A stretch of 64,000 nt of DNA from JAICXG01 sp036494545 (GTDB lineage: Bacteria; Verrucomicrobiota; Verrucomicrobiia; Chthoniobacterales; UBA10450): NCBI GenBank assembly GCA_036494545.1, contig DASXOB010000016.1, positions 186,001 to 250,000 of the forward strand, read 5' to 3'. The notes beneath the pieces are model-generated. The model saw nothing but the letters and a program-made list of their open reading frames with translations, was not told where the DNA came from and ran no database searches. The position numbers and the translations under genes were made by a program. Below, piece by piece: positions 43,980 to 52,778 of this stretch (position 1 is its first letter; each line of letters starts with the position of its first letter).

Positions 43980-45095
43980 ATGAACTGGTTGTGGTCGAGC
44001 TTGTATCATGCGCTCGCGATGGCTTGGGCGACCTTTTGGGCGCTCGTCCTTGGTTTCAGCATTTCTGCTGCGCTTCAGGTTTTCGTGAGCAAGGAGCGAA
44101 TGAGTCTCGCCTTTGGCACGGCGACATTCAAATCGATCGCGCTTGCTACCGGGCTCGGTGCGGCCAGCAGCTCCTGCTCTTATGCCGCCGCCGCCGCTGG
44201 CCGGAGCGCGATACAACAAGGCGCGGCCATCATCCCAGCGCTCGCTTTCATGTTCGCTTCCACCAATCTCGTCATCGAGCTCGGAATCGTTCTCTGGATT
44301 CTGATGGGCTGGCAATTTGTCCTGGCGGAATTTGCCGGCGCGCTCGTGCTCATCGTGCTTGTCGTCTTATTCGTTAGGCTCTTAATGCCGCAAAGCGTGC
44401 GTGAGGATTTGCGCCGCCGCGCCGAAGGAAGGAGCGGCGGTGACGATTGCTGTCACCATCACGGCACCGGCCATGAACATCACCACGGTCGTGATCTCAA
44501 GCACGAGACGGCAGCCGGCGGTCAGTGGACTGCGATGGCCAATGCGTTCGTTATGGATTGGACGATGCTTTGGAAAGAGGTTCTCGGCGGCTTCATCATC
44601 GCCGGCTTTATTGCCACACTTGTTCCGTCGACGTGGTGGAAAACGCTCTTCCTGGAAGTCGGTCCGCCCGCCCTCAGGTTGACTGAGAACGCGCTTGTTG
44701 GTCCGATCATCGCCATTCTCTCCTTTGTTTGCTCGGTGGGAAACATTCCGCTCGCCGATCATCTTTGGTCGAACGGGATCAGCTTTGGCGGTGTCGTCGC
44801 ATTCATCTACGGCGACCTGCTCGTGGTTCCGCTCATCCTCATCTATGTGAAATATTACGGAACGCGTCCTGCCCTTTGGATCGCGGGGATTTTCTACCTA
44901 ACGATGGTGCTGGCCGGCATCATCATCGATCTGCTTTTCAACGCTCTCGGCATCGTGCCGACCGGTCCACGGCCGCCCAGTGCCGTCGAGCACTCCATGA
45001 TCCATTGGAACTACACCAGTTGGCTCGACCTCGTTGCCCTCGGGTTCTTGCTGACGTTCTTCTTTCTCCATCTCCGAGGAAGCAAGCGCGCCTAA
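43980..45095 (+). CDS. permease of the PF03773 (DUF318) type with His-rich loop, putative Cu/Zn exporter
   Basis: A 371-aa polytopic permease. Two inverted halves each carry a short Cys motif at the start of a helix: GAASSSCSYAAAAAGRSAI and FVCSVGNIPLADHLW. This paired pattern is typical of the permease family that includes SO_0444-like copper/zinc efflux proteins. The cytoplasmic loop between the halves has DDCCHHHGTGHEHHHGRDLKHE, a strong metal-binding candidate. About eight membrane segments are visible. The stop codon TAA lies inside a GCCTAACGA copy (45090). It ends eight bases before the opposing phospholipase gene. Together with the two preceding Cys-containing exported proteins it forms a plausible metal-export unit, though transport direction and ion are inference. 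Confidence 0.85.
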   Translation: MNWLWSSLYHALAMAWATFWALVLGFSISAALQVFVSKERMSLAFGTATFKSIALATGLGAASSSCSYAAAAAGRSAIQQGAAIIPALAFMFASTNLVIELGIVLWILMGWQFVLAEFAGALVLIVLVVLFVRLLMPQSVREDLRRRAEGRSGGDDCCHHHGTGHEHHHGRDLKHETAAGGQWTAMANAFVMDWTMLWKEVLGGFIIAGFIATLVPSTWWKTLFLEVGPPALRLTENALVGPIIAILSFVCSVGNIPLADHLWSNGISFGGVVAFIYGDLLVVPLILIYVKYYGTRPALWIAGIFYLTMVLAGIIIDLLFNALGIVPTGPRPPSAVEHSMIHWNYTSWLDLVALGFLLTFFFLHLRGSKRA

Positions 45096-45103
45096 CGAGA
45101 GTG

Positions 45104-46429
45104 CTATAACTGCGAGCGAAACGGCAGCATCAGTTGTTCGGTAATGCGTTCCCAAAGGGAGCGATCTCGAAACTGCTGCAAGGTGTATTCCTTCGATTGC
45201 TGCAGGTCCTTCTCGAACATCTCCTCCATCCTGTGGCCGAACTCACGGTCGTAAATTGCCAGGTCCAATTCTTCGTTAATTTCCGACGAACGTGGATCGA
45301 GATTGGACGAGCCGAGAAGCGAGAACATCCCGTCAATCACCATCGCCTTGGTATGAATCATCGTGGGCTGATATTCAAAAATTCGGACGCCGCCTTCGAG
45401 TAAACGGCCATAGGCGGCGCGACCTGCACTTTTCGTTAGGGGCTGATCATTGTGCTCGCCTGGCACGATCAAGCGGACGTCGACATGACGCTGCACCGCC
45501 TCGACGAGCAGGTTTACCTGATCATGAGTTGGCGTGCAGTAAGCATTCGTGATCCAGATTCTCTCTTCCGCCGCGGCAAACGATACGGCTTGCGTCAGCG
45601 GCACCGGCGCCATGGAAAAAGAGTGCGAAGCGATGGCCTGGGCGCGAATGTCGCCCGCCGGACCGAGCGCCGGGAATTGGTCCGCGCCGCTGAGTGTTTC
45701 GCCATAGGTCTTGATCCAATGGTCCTCGAAGGCGTTCTGCAATAGACTAACGACTGGTCCCTCCACCCGCACCTGCACGTCGTGCCAATGTTTTGGATCC
45801 TGCGCGTGACCCGACCATTCTTCGGCGAAACCAACGGCGCCGGTAAAAGCAAGGCGACCATCGATCACCATCACGCGGCGATGGGAACGCCGGTTGGTGC
45901 GATCGATTCGCCACGAGAGCAATGGATGATAGTAGGCGAATTTGCAGCCGGCCTGCTGCAACATCTTGACGTCGGTGTTGGCGAGCTTCCAACCCGAACC
46001 GAGGCCGTCCAGTAGCATCCGCACCTGCACTCCGGCATGCGCGCGTTCGACAAGGGCGTCGCGAAAAGCTCGGCCGACCGTATCCGAATAAATGATGTAA
46101 GCCTCAAAGTTGATCGTCTTCTTCGCGCTGCGGATCGCAGCGAGCATGGCGGGAAAATATTCGTCGCCATTTTGCAACAGATCGATCTTGTTTCCCGCCA
46201 ACGGCACCGGCGCAGAGAGCGCCAGCGCCGAACCGAAGAACTCCGGATCGCTTACGCCAAAGGTGTGCTGGAGATGATATTCCAGGACGTGGCGTCGGAT
46301 GAAAAAGATGCAAAAGACCGCCACAATTCCGAGAAGGGCGAGCCCGAGCGCGACCACCTCCATGATCTCAAGTTCCCACTTATGCAGCTTGATCGTTTTG
46401 CGCGGGCGCGATCGTCGTCGTCTTGTCAT
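45104..46429 (-). CDS. phospholipase D family protein, cardiolipin synthase-like
   Basis: A 441-aa membrane-associated PLD-superfamily protein. After a basic start (MTRRRRSRPRKT) comes one helix (VVALGLALLGIVAVFCIFFI). Two PLD motifs follow: SHRRVMVIDGRLAFTG and MIHTKAMVIDGMFSLLGSSNLDPRS. The second is canonical HxKxxxxD; in the first the lysine is replaced by Arg (H-R-R). Neighbouring pieces INFEAYIIYSDTVGRAF and ITNAYCTPTHDQVNLL fit cardiolipin synthases. The frame runs on to 47170, but the upstream 247 codons are antisense to ppk1, so the ATG at 46429 was chosen. It likely acts at the inner membrane. It is divergent from ppk1 with about 120 bases between. Confidence 0.87.
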   Translation of the reverse strand: MTRRRRSRPRKTIKLHKWELEIMEVVALGLALLGIVAVFCIFFIRRHVLEYHLQHTFGVSDPEFFGSALALSAPVPLAGNKIDLLQNGDEYFPAMLAAIRSAKKTINFEAYIIYSDTVGRAFRDALVERAHAGVQVRMLLDGLGSGWKLANTDVKMLQQAGCKFAYYHPLLSWRIDRTNRRSHRRVMVIDGRLAFTGAVGFAEEWSGHAQDPKHWHDVQVRVEGPVVSLLQNAFEDHWIKTYGETLSGADQFPALGPAGDIRAQAIASHSFSMAPVPLTQAVSFAAAEERIWITNAYCTPTHDQVNLLVEAVQRHVDVRLIVPGEHNDQPLTKSAGRAAYGRLLEGGVRIFEYQPTMIHTKAMVIDGMFSLLGSSNLDPRSSEINEELDLAIYDREFGHRMEEMFEKDLQQSKEYTLQQFRDRSLWERITEQLMLPFRSQL

Positions 46430-46549
46430 GTCGGCAGGAGATTTGGAGGGAAGCGGTCGCGAGTCAATCCGCCAGGTAACTTCGGAAATTTGCGCTAAGG
46501 CGCAGGCGAGGTTTCTTTCTCTCTCGCTCCGGCCGCGAGCCGGTTTCTT

Positions 46550-48775
46550 ATGCCATCGAAGGTTAAACCGTCGCCTGACAACAGTCCCGATAATGTGGTT
46601 GCGATGCCTTCGCCTAACGAGACCTGCGGCCAGCGCGATTTTTCTGACCCGAAGAATTTCATTAACCGCGAACTGAGCTGGATCGAATTCAACCGCCGCG
46701 TTTTTGAAGAGGCGCAGGACCCGAATCAGCCACTCCTGGAGCGGGTGAAATTTCTTGGAATCGTCAGCTCGAATCTCGACGAGTTTTTCGAGATCCGCGT
46801 GGCGGGCATCAAGCAACAGATTGCAAGTGAGACAAGCGATGTCGGGCCCGATGGGATGAGTCCGACGGCGACCTTCGAAGCCATCGAGCGGCGCGTGCAC
46901 GAAATGGTTGCACAGCAATACGCCCTTTGGAACGAGGAGATCGAACCGCTCCTGCGGCAAAACAAGATTTTCATTCATGATCTCAACGAGTTGAGTGCCA
47001 AGCGCGCGGCCTGGGCGCGCCGATATTTTCAGCAGGAAGTTTTTCCGATGCTCACTCCGCTGGCGGTGGACGCGAGCCATCCTTTCCCGCAACTGCTGAA
47101 CAAAAGCCATAACCTGCTCGTTAGGGCACGAGCCAGGAAAGACGGCGAACCAATGCACGCCATTGTGCAAGTGCCGCGTGCCGTCTCCCGTCTTATCCTG
47201 ATGCCGCGCGGCGAGACCGGCGACGAAAGCTGGAACTACGTTTACCTCGCCTCACTGATCAAACAACACGTGGCCGATCTGTTTCCTGGGCTCATTCTCG
47301 ACGGGGTGCACGCCTTTCGCGTCACGCGCAACAGCGACCTCTACGTGGACGAGGAAGAGGCCGACAATCTTCTCCGCAGTATCGAACAGGAACTGCGACG
47401 CTCGAGCCGCGGCAATGCCGTGCGTTTGGAAGTAGAAGCCGATTGCCCTAACGATTTCTCGAATTTGCTCCTTGAATTCTTTCAGCTCACGGAAGCCGAT
47501 CTTTACAAGCTCGATGGTCCGTTCTCCATGACCCACCTTGCACCGCTGGTGGCGAACGATGCTTTCGCGCATCTGAAGGATCGCGTTTTCCAGCCCGCGC
47601 GCGACCCGGCATTGCCCCCGCACGGCGATATTTTCGAAGCGATGCGCAAGCAAGACATCCTCCTCCATCATCCTTACGAGAGCTACGATCCGGTAGTCGA
47701 ACTGGTGGAGAGCGCGGCAAACGATCCGCTCGTGCTGGCGATCAAGATCACGCTTTACCGCACAAGCGGCGATTCGCCCATTGTTGAGGCGCTGATCGAG
47801 GCGGCAAATAACGGGAAACAGGTTACGGCTTTGGTCGAACTACGGGCGCGCTTCGACGAAGCGAACAACATCCAATGGGCGCGGCGTCTGGAGGAAGCTG
47901 GTGCGCATGTGGTTTACGGCGTCGTCGGATTGAAGACGCATTGCAAACTCTTGTTAGTCGTTAGGCGCGATCCCGATCGACTGCGGCAATACGTCCACCT
48001 CGGCACCGGCAACTATCATCCCCGGACCGCACGGATTTATACTGACTTGAGCCTTTTCACTACTGCCCCGCAGTTGACCGAGGAAGTTGCGATCGTCTTC
48101 AATACTCTCACTGGTTTGGCTGGCTATCCTGGTTTGAAGAAATTGCTCGTCGCGCCTTTTGATCTCCAGCAACGCCTGATCGATCTGATCAAACGAGAGC
48201 GCGATCACGCTGCGGCGGGAAAATCGGGCCGGATCGTGGCGAAGCTGAATTCGTTAGTCGACCAGGAGGTGATCGAAAAACTTTACGAGGCTTCCTGCGC
48301 CGGTGTAAAAATCGATCTCATCGTTAGGGGAATTTGCTCGCTTCGTCCGAAGATTCCCGGGTTGAGCGAAAACATCCGGGTCATCAGCATTGTCGGCCGT
48401 TTCCTCGAACACAGCCGCATTTACTATTTCCAAAACAATGGTGAACCCGCGCTTTACCTCGCGAGTGCCGACTGGATGCCGCGAAACTTTTATCGCCGGG
48501 TGGAGGTCGCTTTCCCGATCGAATCGCCTTTGCTGCGCGACGAGATCATTAACGAAATCCTGCCGCGGTTCCTCACCGACTATGGCAAGGCGCGCGAGCT
48601 GCAGCCTGACGGCAGTTACGTGCGTCTGAAACCCGAAAACGGCGCGCCACGCTCTCAGGCTCAATTGCAGTTTCGCGAAATCTCGCGCCGACAGGCGAAG
48701 AAACTCGCCGAACGACAGCGCGTCTCCAAACTGCGGCTTGTGCCAATCAAAGATCGGCCTAACCATCGCGCATGA
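46550..48775 (+). CDS. ppk1: polyphosphate kinase 1
   Basis: A 741-aa PPK1, which makes polyphosphate from ATP. The N-terminal domain shows FINRELSWIEFNRRVFEEA and FLGIVSSNLDEFFEIRVAG; the head domain QEVFPMLTPLAVDASHPFPQL. The catalytic His lies in GVVGLKTHCKLLLVV, the second conserved His in RFLEHSRIYYFQNN, and LYRTSGDSPIVEALIEAANNGKQV precedes them. Five octamer-type copies lie within it (46612, 47118, 47447, 47959, 48321), coding PNE, LVR, PND, VVR and IVR. Its TGA overlaps the ATG of the glucokinase gene as ATGA, making a polyphosphate synthesis and use operon. Confidence 0.97.
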   Translation: MPSKVKPSPDNSPDNVVAMPSPNETCGQRDFSDPKNFINRELSWIEFNRRVFEEAQDPNQPLLERVKFLGIVSSNLDEFFEIRVAGIKQQIASETSDVGPDGMSPTATFEAIERRVHEMVAQQYALWNEEIEPLLRQNKIFIHDLNELSAKRAAWARRYFQQEVFPMLTPLAVDASHPFPQLLNKSHNLLVRARARKDGEPMHAIVQVPRAVSRLILMPRGETGDESWNYVYLASLIKQHVADLFPGLILDGVHAFRVTRNSDLYVDEEEADNLLRSIEQELRRSSRGNAVRLEVEADCPNDFSNLLLEFFQLTEADLYKLDGPFSMTHLAPLVANDAFAHLKDRVFQPARDPALPPHGDIFEAMRKQDILLHHPYESYDPVVELVESAANDPLVLAIKITLYRTSGDSPIVEALIEAANNGKQVTALVELRARFDEANNIQWARRLEEAGAHVVYGVVGLKTHCKLLLVVRRDPDRLRQYVHLGTGNYHPRTARIYTDLSLFTTAPQLTEEVAIVFNTLTGLAGYPGLKKLLVAPFDLQQRLIDLIKRERDHAAAGKSGRIVAKLNSLVDQEVIEKLYEASCAGVKIDLIVRGICSLRPKIPGLSENIRVISIVGRFLEHSRIYYFQNNGEPALYLASADWMPRNFYRRVEVAFPIESPLLRDEIINEILPRFLTDYGKARELQPDGSYVRLKPENGAPRSQAQLQFREISRRQAKKLAERQRVSKLRLVPIKDRPNHRA

Positions 48776-49464
48776 AGAAAATCCTCGTCGTCGACGTCGG
48801 TGGTTCCAACGTCAAGATGATGATTTCGCTCGAAGACAAGCGGCGCAAATTTCCTTCTGGTCCAAAGCTCACACCGGAAGATGCGGTCGACCAAATCAAC
48901 CAGGCGACCAAGGACTGGGAGTTCGACGCGGTCGCGGTTGGTTTTCCCGCGCCGGTAAAAAAGGGAAAGATCGCGGACGATCCGAAGCATCTCGGGAAAG
49001 GCTGGGCCGGTTTTGATTTTGGCAAGGCGTTAGGCAAACCGGCGCGCGTGATCAATGATGCTTCCTTGCAGGCGTTGGGCAGCTATCATGGCGGCGGTCG
49101 CATGCTTTTTCTTGGACTTGGGACTGGGCTGGGCTCGGCTCTCGTCTGGCAAGATCATGTGCTGCCGCTCGAGCTGGGCGACCTGCCTTTTATCGAGAAC
49201 GACATTATCGAACGCCAATTAGGTGACGAAGGCTTAAAGGAGCTGGGAAAAAAGGAGTGGCAGCGCGAAACTCTCTGGGCGATCAAACTTTTGAAGCAAG
49301 CCTTGATCGCCGACTACGTCGTTCTGGGCGGCGGCAATGCCAAGCTAATCGACAAATTGCCCGACGGGTTCGAACTTGGCCACAACCGCAATGCCTATCC
49401 CGGTGGGGTGCGCCTTTGGGAGACAAGGGCGGAAACAAACGAACCGCGCTGGTGCATTCTTTAA
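48772..49464 (+). CDS. ppgK: polyphosphate glucokinase (ROK family)
   Basis: A 230-aa ROK-family sugar kinase that phosphorylates glucose using polyphosphate. The nucleotide/phosphate loop is LVVDVGGSNVKMMIS, with AVGFPAPVKKGKI, the catalytic region ARVINDASLQALGSY and FLGLGTGLGSALV, then ELGDLPF. The ROK zinc-cysteine motif is absent, as in other PpgK proteins. The ATG (48772) overlaps the ppk1 stop by ATGA, which supports polyphosphate as donor. The CGTTAGGC octamer at 49028 codes Leu-Gly. Two more copies lie just after it, before thyA. Confidence 0.9.
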   Translation: MKKILVVDVGGSNVKMMISLEDKRRKFPSGPKLTPEDAVDQINQATKDWEFDAVAVGFPAPVKKGKIADDPKHLGKGWAGFDFGKALGKPARVINDASLQALGSYHGGGRMLFLGLGTGLGSALVWQDHVLPLELGDLPFIENDIIERQLGDEGLKELGKKEWQRETLWAIKLLKQALIADYVVLGGGNAKLIDKLPDGFELGHNRNAYPGGVRLWETRAETNEPRWCIL

Positions 49465-49517
49465 TTCGTTAGGCGGTCCCTTGCTCGACACGGCATGCAA
49501 CCATTCTCGTTAGGCTG

Positions 49518-50312
49518 ATGCTGCAATACCTCGAACTTCTCCGTCTCGTGCTCGAAAAAGGGCAACCTAAGGGCGACCGAACCGGTACTGGCACGCTCTC
49601 GGTTTTTGGCGCGCAAGCGCGCTTTGATTTGCGTCACGGATTCCCGCTGCTCACGACAAAGAAACTCCATCTTAAGTCGATTATTTACGAGCTGCTTTGG
49701 TTCCTGCGTGGCGAGACGAACACTCGTTATCTGCGCGAGCATGGAGTGACGATCTGGGACGAATGGGCCGACGAGGAGGGCGAGCTTGGGCGCGTTTATG
49801 GTGCACAGTGGCGCGATTGGCGCGGACCTAACAATGAACGGGTCGACCAAATCGATCGTGTCATCGAACAAATTAAGAAGAATCCCGACAGCCGGCGACT
49901 GATCGTGACGGCTTGGAATCCGGCGGAAGTGGATGCGATGGCGCTCCCGCCCTGTCATGCCCTTTTTCAATTTCATGTGCAGGAAGGGGCGCTCAGTTGC
50001 CAGCTTTACCAGCGAAGCGCCGACCTTTTCCTTGGTGTGCCCTTTAATATCGCGAGCTATTCCCTCCTCACGATGATGGTGGCGCAGGTCTGTGGCCTAA
50101 CGAATGGGGAATTCATCCACACCTTTGGCGATCTCCATCTCTACCGGAACCATCTCGACCAGGCGCACGAACAGCTCGCGCGCGAGCCGCGACCTTTACC
50201 GCGCATGGAGTTGAACCCCGCCGTTCGGGACATACACAGCTTTCGCTTCGAGGATTTCACTCTTAGCGGCTACAACCCGTATCCCGCGATCAAGGCGCCG
50301 ATTGCCGTTTGA
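49518..50312 (+). CDS. thyA: thymidylate synthase
   Basis: A 264-aa folate-dependent thymidylate synthase, methylating dUMP to dTMP. The start DRTGTGTLSVFGAQARFDLRHGFPLLTTKKL, the catalytic-cysteine segment MALPPCHALFQFHVQ, RSADLFLGVPFNIASYSLL and LHLYRNHLDQA are all in place, and the length matches the short bacterial form. The DNA before it (49465-49517) contains two direct copies of the dispersed octamer (49467, 49508), the second only a few bases before the ATG, leaving little room for a normal ribosome site. A dihydrofolate reductase gene was not seen next to it. Confidence 0.97.
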   Translation: MLQYLELLRLVLEKGQPKGDRTGTGTLSVFGAQARFDLRHGFPLLTTKKLHLKSIIYELLWFLRGETNTRYLREHGVTIWDEWADEEGELGRVYGAQWRDWRGPNNERVDQIDRVIEQIKKNPDSRRLIVTAWNPAEVDAMALPPCHALFQFHVQEGALSCQLYQRSADLFLGVPFNIASYSLLTMMVAQVCGLTNGEFIHTFGDLHLYRNHLDQAHEQLAREPRPLPRMELNPAVRDIHSFRFEDFTLSGYNPYPAIKAPIAV

Positions 50313-50339
50313 GATTTCCGCGGCTGAGGTATCGTTCCG

Positions 50340-50380
50340 CCTGCTGGGATGTTCTTAGCAGGCCCTGCCCGATTGCGGGC
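50340..50380 (+). terminator. two hairpins after thyA, possible terminator
   Basis: Two perfect short stems follow the thyA stop: CCTGCT (50340-50345) with AGCAGG (50357-50362), and GCCCG (50367-50371) with CGGGC (50376-50380). The nearest run of T residues is at 50396-50401, about 16 bases further, so this is not a textbook Rho-independent terminator. It marks the boundary between the conserved backbone and the sigma-factor island. Confidence 0.3.
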
Positions 50381-50415
50381 TTGATGTTGGCTTGGTTTTT
50401 TACTTGGATCAGCGC

Positions 50416-51180
50416 ATGCCTCCTGGTGACGTGACCTCCCTGACCGCGATTGGCGAAACTGCTGCTCACGGCGCTTGGGCGTTTACTACTACGCACTGGA
50501 GTGTGGTGCTAGAGGCGCAAGGTGAATCGCCAGAGGCGCAGAAGGCGCTCGAAAAGCTTTGTCGCACGTATTGGCGACCCATTTTCAGCTTCGTGCGGCG
50601 ACACGGCGCGCGGCCAGAGGACGCGGAGGATCTCACCCAGGGTTTTTTCGCTTTATTATTAGAGCGGAAGGATCTGAATACTGTCCGCAAGGAAAAGGGC
50701 CGACTTCGCTCTTACCTGCTTACATCGCTCAAACATTTTCTGGCCGACGAGTCGCGCCACGCGATGGCAGTCAAGCGCGGTAAAGGACAGCGCTTGATTC
50801 CATTGGAGGAGATTCATGAGCGGGCGGGCGTCGATCTTGAACGGAGCGACAGGTTGAGCGCCGACCAAATTTATGAGCGCCGTTGGGCGTTTACAGTTTT
50901 GGAGCGAGTAATGGCCCTGCTGCGTGACGAATATCGCAGTGCAGGCAATCTGCGATTTTTTGATCAGATGAAGAAAATGCTTATGGACGAACCGGGCAGG
51001 CCTTCGCAAGCCGAGGTCGCCAGGGAATTCGACATGACTGAGAACGCGGTCAAGCAAGCGTTTTACCGATTTCGTCAGCGTTACCAAACCTTGTTGCGAG
51101 AAGAGATTGCCCACACGGTCGCGATGCCCAGCGATATCGAAGATGAGTTGCGCCATCTCATTGCTGTGGTCCGGGCGTAA
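50416..51180 (+). CDS. ECF-like sigma-70 family RNA polymerase sigma factor
   Basis: A 254-aa sigma factor. The region 2 pattern is YWRPIFSFVRRHGARPEDAEDLTQGFFALLLERKDL and the region 4 helix-turn-helix SQAEVAREFDMTENAVKQAFYRFRQRYQTLL. A longer-than-usual linker lies between (HAMAVKRGKGQRLIPLEEIHE...). The long form and the FFALLLERKDL signature are found in Planctomycete/Verrucomicrobial ECF proteins that sit beside Ser/Thr kinases, exactly as here: the kinase starts 56 bases downstream. The ATG at 50416 was chosen; a further eight codons upstream are possible. It may control the adhesin genes downstream, which is inference. Confidence 0.88.
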   Translation: MPPGDVTSLTAIGETAAHGAWAFTTTHWSVVLEAQGESPEAQKALEKLCRTYWRPIFSFVRRHGARPEDAEDLTQGFFALLLERKDLNTVRKEKGRLRSYLLTSLKHFLADESRHAMAVKRGKGQRLIPLEEIHERAGVDLERSDRLSADQIYERRWAFTVLERVMALLRDEYRSAGNLRFFDQMKKMLMDEPGRPSQAEVAREFDMTENAVKQAFYRFRQRYQTLLREEIAHTVAMPSDIEDELRHLIAVVRA

Positions 51181-51236
51181 CCTCTGATAGCATTTCACGC
51201 ACTGAAAGAGGGGAGGCTACGAGCGCATCTCCGACA

Positions 51237-52778
51237 ATGACTAGCGCACTGAGATTTTGCCCAAAGTGCGGCATGAAAATCCCAGCCGACGCGCCGGAAG
51301 GAGGCTGCCCGGGCTGCCTTCTCGAGACCGGGCTGGGTCTTCTAACCGACGGATCTGAAGCCGGGGGCGATGCCTCCCCCTGTGCGGGCAAGCTCCTACC
51401 CGACGATGTCGCGCCCCCATCCGAAAAAGCAGCGCGTTTCGCTGAGATTCTTGGAGAGCTGGGTGATTACGAACTGCTGCAAGAGGTCGGTCGTGGCGGC
51501 CAGGGCGTTGTGTTCCGGGCCCGGCAAAAGAGTCTCAATCGGACAGTCGCCTTAAAAGTCATTAATCTTGGTCAGTGGGCGAGCAAAGCGCATCTGAAAC
51601 GCTTTCGCCGAGAGGCCGAGGCTGCCGCCCGCCTTGATCATCCGGGCATCCTTCCCATCTACGAAGTCGGCGAGCGCGGTGGGTCGTGCTACTTCAGCAT
51701 GAAGTTCGTCGAAGGCGGCCAACTGGATGAAGCAGTTAGACGCGCGCCAATGTCGACCCGACAGGCGGCGGCATTAATCGTGAAGGTGGCGCGAACGGTG
51801 CATTACGCACACGAGCACGGGATTCTTCATCGCGATATCAAACCTGGAAACATCCTGCTGGATGCAAAAGGTGAACCCCTTCTTACTGATTTCGGTCTTG
51901 CGAGATTAGTCGAAACAGAAACCACGATCACCTGCACACGGGAATTAATGGGGACGCCAAGCTACATGGCGCCTGAACAGGCGGTCGCGAATAACGCCCA
52001 GCTTACAAGTGCAACGGATGTTTACGGGCTCGGCGCAGTTTTCTACCAACTTCTAACCGCTCAGCCGCCGTTTGCCGGCGAAACAACTTACGAGACTATT
52101 AAGCTACTGCTTGAGAGCGACCCACGCCCGCCACGGCTCTTAAATCCGAAAGTCGATCGCGATCTTTCAAGAATCTGTCTTAAGTCCCTCGAGAAAGATC
52201 CGCAGCATCGTTACTCTTCCGCTCTCGGGCTGGCTGAAGACTTGGAACGCTGGCTGAAGCACGAGCCAATTCAGGCCCGGCATACTCCAATCTTCGAGCG
52301 AGGAACCAAGTGGGTGCGACGCAATCCTACCAGGGCGCTACTTGCCGTGTCTCTGATTGCGCTGGCAGCAACTGCGGGATGGATCGTTTGGAGAACTGAA
52401 CTTATCAGCCGCCCGGTCACAAACGGAATCGCCGTTCTGCCGTTTGAAAATTTGAGCAGCGACCCGGACAGCGTCTATTTTGCAGAGGGGATTCAGGATG
52501 AAATTCTGGCGCGGCTCACGAAGATCGCAGACTTAAAAGTAATTTCGCGCACTTCGACGGAGCGATATCAGAGGAAACCGAGGAATCTCGGCGAAATCGC
52601 AAAGCAGCTTGGGGTAGCCAACCTTCTTGAGGGTAGCCTGCAAAAAACGACTGACCAAGTGCGGATCAGTGTGCGATTGATTAACGCGCAAACCGATGCG
52701 CATCTATGGGCCGACACCTCTTTCTCGTCGAGACTGATATCGCCGAAACAATCGCCGACAGTCTCAAAGCAAAGCTGA
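51237..52778 (+). CDS. Ser/Thr protein kinase, N-terminal part of a frameshifted kinase-TPR gene
   Basis: The 513-aa product starts with a zinc-ribbon-like FCPKCGMKIPADAPEGGCPGC. A complete Hanks-type kinase follows: glycine loop VGRGGQGVVFRARQ, lysine in TVALKVINLG, catalytic loop HGILHRDIKPGNILLD, TDFGLARLV and GTPSYMAPEQA. A transmembrane helix (ALLAVSLIALAATAGWIVW) leads to a TolB-N/FlgO-like domain beginning GIAVLPFENLSSDPDSVYFAEG. Sense ends abruptly after NAQTDAHLWAD; the last 20 or so residues are out-of-frame and the expected continuation is found in the next frame (52706-53779). A deletion of about 17-20 bases near 52710-52730 explains this. The kinase domain itself is intact and may still be made. 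Confidence 0.85.
   Translation: MTSALRFCPKCGMKIPADAPEGGCPGCLLETGLGLLTDGSEAGGDASPCAGKLLPDDVAPPSEKAARFAEILGELGDYELLQEVGRGGQGVVFRARQKSLNRTVALKVINLGQWASKAHLKRFRREAEAAARLDHPGILPIYEVGERGGSCYFSMKFVEGGQLDEAVRRAPMSTRQAAALIVKVARTVHYAHEHGILHRDIKPGNILLDAKGEPLLTDFGLARLVETETTITCTRELMGTPSYMAPEQAVANNAQLTSATDVYGLGAVFYQLLTAQPPFAGETTYETIKLLLESDPRPPRLLNPKVDRDLSRICLKSLEKDPQHRYSSALGLAEDLERWLKHEPIQARHTPIFERGTKWVRRNPTRALLAVSLIALAATAGWIVWRTELISRPVTNGIAVLPFENLSSDPDSVYFAEGIQDEILARLTKIADLKVISRTSTERYQRKPRNLGEIAKQLGVANLLEGSLQKTTDQVRISVRLINAQTDAHLWADTSFSSRLISPKQSPTVSKQS

Noticed and set aside
46430..47170. N-terminal extension of the phospholipase D frame by 247 codons
   Set aside because: This part is antisense to ppk1, has no recognisable domain, and the plausible start with a basic region and membrane helix is at 46429.
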